The translations under genes and the position numbers were made by a program. Under the pieces are notes generated by a model, which was not told the origin of the DNA, searched no databases, and was given only the letters and a program-made list of their open reading frames with translations. A stretch of 64,000 bases of DNA from Siphonodentalium dalli (taxonomy: Eukaryota; Mollusca; Scaphopoda; Gadilida; Siphonodentaliidae), in assembly GCA_032622095.1 (NCBI GenBank), contig CP136062.1, forward strand, positions 18,915,739-18,979,738, given 5' to 3'. Below, piece after piece: positions 34,701-43,700 of this stretch; positions within the stretch are counted from its first letter, which is position 1, and each line of letters begins with the position of its first letter.

Positions 34701-37700
34701 TAATTAATAAATTAATAAAACCCAAAAGTTAAAATTTATAATTTATAAATGATACCACCAGAGAAGGAAAAGAGACAAAGCCAATAAGATCTTCTTCAGT
34801 TGCAAGTTGCTACATGTAACCCGTGCCATGCTAAACGTGTGAAAACCAACTTGTCGACCTTTATTTATAACGGTTTTTACATTTATAATAGTTTTTTATA
34901 CCGAACTGTATCATCACTCCTTTAATTCTACTCACAAGAACTCCCATCCCTCCGTCTTCTTTAGGTGTTGTTAGTTCTGCAGTCCATGCTTGCAACTCCC
35001 AATCTCCCGATAACTTCTCTGGTGTGTCTGCAATAAACCTACTGCTTGTTTATGTGTTGTATGTGTAACCATTATTGCGCCCTATGAGTGTTAAAACCCC
35101 TGTCAGACTCAGGCCGGCGCTCTCACTGCGCTGCAAAAGTACCAACATATGAGTAACACGCAGGAGGAGCGCCGAAAACTGTCGAAAATTGTCAAACTTT
35201 AAAAACAAAGTATGCTCCTATTGCGTTCCTACTTTGTCAAGTCTCACGCTCTTAGTGCGTTCAAGTCGCTGTCATTGTGATGCTAGTACGTTCTCAATAA
35301 GTTCTTGGAGACCTTAGTGCGTTTAGGTGGGCGCTTTGATACTTTTGCAGCGCAATGGGAGCGCCGGCCTGAGTGTGACAGGGATTGTACTGCAGCGCTG
35401 ATCTGGCCGTGTCAATGGAGCTATGGGCATATCTCACAAAACAAGACATTGTGGGTTTCACACGATGCGAGTTATTATAGGAAATTGTAGCAGAAGGAAG
35501 ATTATGTTCTATTCCCACAATATAACACAAAAGGTGACATCCGATGTTTTTCTGGGAATATTTTCCAAGATTAGTAATATAACCAAGATATCAGGTATCA
35601 TTTGCAGAAGATGTAATTTAATTTCAGTGAATATGCAACAAACTTTTTTTTATCAGGTACGCCAAATATTACGACAAATCAAAAACGTGGAACGATAACA
35701 GGTAACGGAAATAATTTCGATAAGAAAGGATTAATAAAGTATGTTTGACGTTGCATAGATGATTTATAACGTATAATAATATATATTAGTCAAATAGTAA
35801 CAATAATAAATGTATTGTATTTGCACTGTATTTTTATTAACTCTTTTCTGTTTATATAATCGTTACTTGTGTTATTTTTGACGAATACAATTTATATATA
35901 AAACAAAAATTCGTAACGTATATTCCGTACCGGTTAGACTTTTTGCAGGATGTATGTATTAGAGGATGTAGCTTTGCAGTACATAACTGTTATGAGGGTG
36001 TTAATTGCTTTCTATATTTAGGTGCGTATAATGGCTGGGCCACTCTTGAAGATAGCATTATGGAAAAACACTGCATAATATAACAGCTAACATTGCTGAT
36101 GAAATATGTTTCAGTTGGAATGTAGACTAAGGTCGTATTGCGAAGTATCGGGTGTGTATTTAATCCGATTAGTATATTTTTTGTATTAGTATATATTTAG
36201 AGGCGTTCTGGTGTGGTGAATGAGATACCTGATTAGTATATTTTTGTATTAGTATATATTTAGAGGCTTTCTGGTGTGGTGAATGAGATACCTGATTAGT
36301 ATATTTTTGTATTAGTATATATTTAGAGGCTTTCTGGTGTGTATTTAATCCGATTAGTATATTTTTGTATTAGTATATTTTTGTATTAGTATATATTTAG
36401 AGGCTTTCTGGTGTGGTGAATGAGATATATTAGTATATTTTTGTATTAGTATATTTTTGTATTAGTATATATTTAGAGGCTTTCTGGTGTGTATTTAATC
36501 CGATTAGTATATTGTTGTATTAGTATATTTTTGTATTAGTATATATTTAGAGGCTTTCTGGTGTGGTGAATGAGATATATTAGTATATTTTTGTATTAGT
36601 ATATTTTTGTATTAGTATATATTTAGAGGCTTTCTGTTGTGTATTTAATCCGATTAGTATATTTTTGTATTAGTATATTTTTGCATTAGTATATATTTAG
36701 AGGCTTTCTGTTGTGTATTTAATCCGATTAGTATATTTTTGTATTAGTATATTTTTGTATTAGTATATATTTAGAGGCTTTCTGGTGTGGTGAATGAGAT
36801 ACCTGATTAGTATATTTTTGTATTAGTATATATTTAGAGGCTTTCTGGTGTGGTGAATGAGATACCTGATTAGTATATATTTGGTATTAGTATATATTTG
36901 GTATTAGTATATATTTGGTATTAGTATATATTTAGAGGCTTTCTGTTGTGGTGAATGAGATATATTAGTATATTTTTGTATTAGTATATTTTTGTATTAG
37001 TATATATTTAGAGGCTTTCTGTTGTGTATTTAATCCGATTAGTATATTTTTGTATTAGTATATTTTTGTATTAGTATATTTTTGTATTAGTATATATTTA
37101 GAGGCTTTCTGGTGTGGTGAATGAGATACCTGCAGTGACAAGCCGTATTGATTCATGAAACCAATATATTTTATATTGTAATTGATACGAATGACTAATA
37201 ATATGATCTTGATGGCGCTACATTTCAGACTATGGTTTTCTTGTACGCAAGTTGGTGTCTGGTGTCAGGTAACACGACTACCACGATAAGAGAACCCCAC
37301 AATAACACAATAGAATAAACAAGTCAGATAATGACTGGCAGGTTGGCAATAAAATGTGCCTTTTATATAGTCAAACAGAAAGATTATAGCAAAAAGTAAA
37401 CCTACTTAAAACATATTTGTCATACGAATTCCCCACATAATTTTGGGTTACAAAATGCATGTGCTCGCAGAAATGTAAACACAATGTTAGTAAAGTACCC
37501 TAAGTTTCCAATCACATACTATAATGGTGATATAGACTATAATGTTGATATAGATATTAACGTTAAAGTAAATTTAGGATCGTGTCTAAAGGATCTCCGT
37601 GTGGGAGGAGTGGCGTCCAACTTTTTGCAACCCCGCCCTTGAAAATAGCTCAAACTTCCCAACTGCATGTTAGACATTTTCCACCTAAAACCCCCTTTGT

Positions 37701-40700
37701 GCATGTTTGACATTTTCCACCTAACACCCAATTGGTTTGATATTTGTGACCCGCCATATCAAATCCAGTCGTAAGTCGGGATTTTTTTTACCCCGTGCCA
37801 ATGCATTCTCTTATATATGCGAGTCGACCATAGGTCGCCTCGCATATATAAGAGAATGCATTGGCCTAACAATTTTTTATCATTTTTTTTAAATAAATGT
37901 TTCTGACAATTTTTAGGACATAAAATAAAAAACATCCATTACCCTGCAGGGAGTCCCACACATATACAGAATCATATAGAAGAGTGTCGTCTGCTCATGT
38001 TTGTCTGGGGCTCTGTATGGGTGAAATTATAAAATTGTTAAAGAATACAAGAAAACATTATTAAAATTGTAAAAAATTGTTAGGCCAATGCATTCTCTTA
38101 TATATGCGAGGCGACCTATGGTCGACTCGCATATATAAGAGAATGCATTGGCACAGGGTAAAAAAATCCCGACTTACGACTGGATTTGATATGGCGGGAC
38201 ACATAGTTGGTGACCTAGTGTATCATAATAATGCGATTCTTTCCGTAATAGTAGTTGACATATTTGGTGACCTAGTTTGTCATAATAATGTAATTCTTAC
38301 CATAATAATAGTTGACATATTTTGTGACCAAGTGTATCAAAAGAATGCAATTCTTACCGTAATAGTAGTTGACATATTTGGTGACATAGTTTTTCATTGC
38401 ATGATAGAATAGTAGAGCGTCGTCCCGATAATAATACCCCGGTAATTTATCCGGATCATCAACCTGAAATTAAAATGAAGAGTTAAGAGTCCATAAGGCG
38501 TTCGCAATATTAATATAAAGGCTTTAACAACTGGTGTTAATCCATCTTCTCATACTTTATATCATTGCTTATATTATACCGGTTTGATTTTTGTTCTGCG
38601 TATTAAGTTTGCGCTATTTAGCACATCTGTGTTTTATATTTTAAGAAAGGACTATGTGCAATATTAACATAAAACCATTAAAGATGCATAATCCGAATTA
38701 ACTCCCCCAAATTACTATTTCCTTGGCTTCGGGGGTAAACATTATTTGATTCGAGTCGAGGAACCCACCCATCAAAGCTCAGAGTGATCAGATATCGATA
38801 TTTAAAATTTGTTATTACTCGAAATGTTTACTTATTTGTTGCTCAGAAAAAAGTCGTCAAACCGACGGTCTCAGACAAAATTGCGGAAGATGGATAACTC
38901 TAAAATCAAGTGGTAATATGGCCAAATTTCGTGACACTCAAGTGATACTACGGCCATATCTAGTTGAACAACATGTTGATAAATAACACGTTTTTGAAAT
39001 TTTATACCACAGTTGACAGCACTTAGCACAGTTGACAGTGGTTGGCATTATTTTGTTGTAATTAATCGAATCTGATAACTAAAGAGTTTTTTGAAGAAAT
39101 TATGTGGTTGTTGTAACTTGGCGATATTGGGACCGTCTGATCGGATTGAGTACCTTTGCTGATGATGATGATGATGATGATGATAATGATGATGATAATG
39201 ATGATGATCATGATGGGATGTTGAAAATCCTAGCTATGAATGTGGGAGGCTTACGGAAGCGCCTGCATTACCCCGAGTTTCTGTCACTCTTAAAGGGGTA
39301 TGACATAGTATGCCTGTCGGAAACGAAACTTTTTGCCGAGGAAACAGTTGATATTCCAAACTTTGAAATTATATCAAATGTATGTAAGCCAACTGTAAGC
39401 CATAGTCGCGCTGGTGGTATATTAATAGCTGCGAAAAAGTCCTCCAGTTTGTGTGCTAACACTATTAGCAGCGAGCTTCTTAACGTTTTGTGGGCTACAG
39501 TTTCGCTGCCTAAGCAAAATAGTGACATATGTCTGGTTATAGGGGCAGTGTATATACCCCCTGAAAATACAAAATATGCTAATAATAATTGGCATTCCGA
39601 TCTGCAATTAGAGATCATTCGATTGCGCGAAATTAGCCCAGCCATTCTCCTAATGGGCGATTTTAACGCGCGAACCGCTTTATTAAACGACCATATTGAC
39701 GATAACAAAATCGCTCATGGCAGAGGGGTAAGTACCGTATTAGATGAGTATATGTTTGATGACGATTTCGAATCCGACATCTCCATACCGATGCGATCAA
39801 GCGAGGATACGGGAAAGCCCAACACATATGGATATAGATTAATCGATACATGTAGCTTTACTAATATGTATATTGTAAATGGTCGAGTTGGCAAAGATAA
39901 GGGAATTGGAAAACGCACATGTAGAGATGCCAGCTTAGTTGACTATGCAATAGCTTCTAAAGCTGCATTTGTACGTGTGTACGAATTTGAAATACTAGCA
40001 TTTTCTTGTCTTTACTCAGATGTACACTGCGGTGTCAGCTTGGAATTTAAAGTACCATTAAAGACGGTAACTCCCCCAAATGAATTACACGAAGACGAAG
40101 TATGTGGCCAGGTAATGAAACAAAAAATTAAGCCTTGGGATGACACAAAAGCGCGTGAGTACATCAGCCGAGTTGAAACGCGTTCATCGGAGCTGGAATC
40201 CAAACTTGAAGTGGTTGAGAAATCTCCGACTCAGATTGGTGTTGATAACTTTTCAGAATATCTTGGTAGAATACTTACAGACGAGGCCGCTAACACTTTT
40301 GGCTCTTACAGCAATAACCATAAACCGCGACATATGAAAACATTGAAATGTAACAAGAAGTGGTTTGACTCAGAGTGTCGTCGTAAGCGCAAGGCATTCA
40401 ATAGAGCCCGAAAGAAGTATTATGTATGCAAATCTTCATATTATAGAAATAAATTGAGAACATCCAGTAAGGCATATAAACGAACTATGGATACAAAACG
40501 AGCTACGATGTTAGAAAAGTGCAACCAAGAATTGAGGGAAATTCCGAAAAAGTCACCTGATTGTTTCTGGAAAACGTTTAAAAAGTTCACTACTGGTAAC
40601 AACAGTGTGCGAGCAACACGCGATCCAATTGACCTTGAAAAGTTATTCTGCCATTTTAAAACACTGAATGAACATAAAAGCAGTGACTCTAATTTATCAG

Positions 40701-43700
40701 CCTTAATAGAAAGTATGTATGACCTGAACAGTTACGACATTGACCTAAATTCGCCGATTTCAGTACACGAGATTCTAGATGGTGCTAAATCTCTGAAAAT
40801 TAATAAAGCTGCTGGTGTTGATCAGGTATGTAACCGTTATATTAAGTCCACAATAGATATTCTTCTACCTTTCTATTCTCGATTTTTCAATTTAGTACTA
40901 GATTCAGGTCTATTTCCAAATGTTTGGGGAACGGGTATGATAATGCCTCTTTACAAGAATAAAGGACGTAGAAGCGACCCAAATTCTTACAGAGGCATCA
41001 CTTTGCTGAGTTGTATTGGCAAACTATTCACCGGTGTTTTGAATCGACGCCTTGGAATTTATGTTGAGAGGAATAAATTGCTTAATGACAACCAGGCGGG
41101 GTTCAGAAAGGGTCGTTCAACAATAGACAACATTTTCGTTTTGTACAGCTTGACTGAGATTTATTTACGTGGAGGGAGGAAATTATATTGTACTTTTGTT
41201 GATTTCAAGAAAGCATTTGATACAGTTTGGCGAGAGGGTTTGTGGGTCAAGCTTCTGAGAACGGGAATCAACGGAAAGATATTCAATATAATCCGAAGCA
41301 TGTATCGTGTTACTAAATCATGCGTTCTTAGTAATGCTCGTATGACTGACTATTTTGTCTGTTGTACAGGGGTTAAACAAGGTGAAAACCTGTCACCCCT
41401 ATTATTTTCTATCTATCTAAATGATCTTGAAGACTTTTTGGAAAGTTGTGCTATAGACGGATTGAACTATCTTAATGATCGTATTTTTAGCGAACTGCAG
41501 ACTTATCTGAAATTATGGTGCATCTTATATGCCGATGACACCGTCTTGTTTGCGGATAATCCGCACGATATGCAACGCATCCTCGATGCGTTCTCAGACT
41601 ACTCTGATTCATGGGAGCTCAAGGTAAACACTCAAAAAACCAAGATAATGATTTTCAGTAACAAAAAAGTTAGATCCTCTCCAACATTCACACTATCTAA
41701 TGATAAACTGGAAATAGTTGAGCGCTTCCCTTATTTGGGCATTGTGTTATTTTATAATGGCCGATTTTGCCAAGCAATCAAGTCGATAAAAATTAAATCG
41801 ACAAAAGCTATGTACGGACTTCTGTCCAAGGTGAGAAATCTCCAAATTCCTGTAGATTTGGCGCTAAAACTATTTGACTACCTTATACAACCTATTTTAT
41901 TGTATGGGTGCGAAATATGGGGCTTTGAAAATACCCGTGCTATTGAAGCCGTTCACCTAAAATTTTGCAAGCTTTTGACAAACATGAAGATGAGCACACC
42001 AAATTATATCGTATATGGTGAACTGGGAAGATGGCCCTTGCGTATCGAAATTGAAAAGAGAATGATCGCATACTGGGGTCGTTTACTGAAGAAAGAGACA
42101 TGCTTGCCACTTACTCTCTACAAGCTAATATTAGCTATTAAAGATGGAGGCAAAGATATACGATATATAAATACCATGAATGATATTTTTGTCCGCGCAG
42201 ATTGCGAGGTTAGCTGGAAAACACAGTCACCAATTACAAATGGTATGCTTCAAGCTATACATGGTAAACTACTGAACCAATTTGTATGTCAATGGAATAA
42301 TGACATATCGAAATCCTCACGTGGAGAATTCTATCGTATGTTGAAGGAATCCCCATCACTTAATCGTTATTATATTGAACTTCCCTTCAATGTTATTATT
42401 CCTATACAGCGAATGCGTACAACGAATCACAGGTTGGGTGTGGAAACTATGAAATGGTCTAGATCTAAGACCAAATCAAAAGGGAAGTCACCAGATAGCT
42501 CATGTAAACTATGCGGTGCCACCATGTGCGATGAATTTCATTTTGTAATGGTCTGTCCAGAATTAAATGAGCTTAGAGCTAAATACTTCGACAAATGGCA
42601 ATTGACTAGCCCATCGAGAGACACTTTCTACAATTTATTGAACTCTGACGACACGATAAAGCTCCGCAAACTGTCGACTTTCATCAAAATTGGATTGAAC
42701 AAAATTCGATAACGGTTCCAACTGTTTGTTTTGTTTGTTTGTTTGTTTTGTTTTTTTCTCCCACATAACTCACGCAGATATTAATATATACAACAAAATT
42801 TAATAGAACGAAACCTAATTGCATTTTTATAAATGTTGAATAATTTGCTTTCAAATTTCTATTAAAATGCATTTAATAGTCTCATATTCTTATAAGCGAA
42901 AGTTCTGCTATACATTTAACAGTCCTTTTTTATGTTGTAATTATTTAAGGAAGTACAGATAGTTTCACGCATATATATAATTGTATGTGTGTATGTATGC
43001 ATAATTGTTGTTATATATTGGGTGTGATGATTGTTTTTCAGTATTTACTGTTTGCATGTGTATTTTCAAATATTTGGACCGGAGTGTTCTCATTTGTACA
43101 TAGTGTATTATATGTTTTCTCATGTACCAAATTACCAATTGGCTGGGAATAAAGCATTACTTACTTACTTACAACCGGTGTTAACCCACCTTCTCATACT
43201 TTATATCATCGTTTATCTTACACCGGTTTTATTTTTGTTCTGCGTATCAAGTTTGCGCTATATAGCACATGTTCCAAGGAAGGACTATGGGTTACGTAGC
43301 GATTCTCCGAAGACCCATAACTCCGAAGGTCCGATTCTCCGAAGGTCCGATTCTCCGACGCCCCGATTCTCCGAAAGCCCATAACTCCGAAGTCCCGATT
43401 CTCCGAAATCCCACAACTCCGAAGACCCATAACTCCGAAAGCCCATAACTCCGAAGGCCTATAACTCCGAACGCCCATAACTCCGAAGGTCTATAACTCC
43501 GAAGGGCCGATTCTCCGAAGGTCCGATTCTCCGAAGATCATGTTTTATCGCTTATTAAATAGCGTACAGTCCAGTGGCGGAGTCAATGGGGCCCTAGGGA
43601 AGACCGCTCCCAGAAAACATGTCAAATGTCATGTAAACGTCCGGAAATCCCTCCTAGGCATTTAGAGTGTATTGATAAGTATGGAATGCGCGTATGGTTA

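Noticed and set aside
39104-39217. N-terminal extension of LINE 1 ORF2 from 39104
   Set aside because: This part is the tail of a MITE followed by a GAT microsatellite; endonuclease homology begins right after the Met at 39218.
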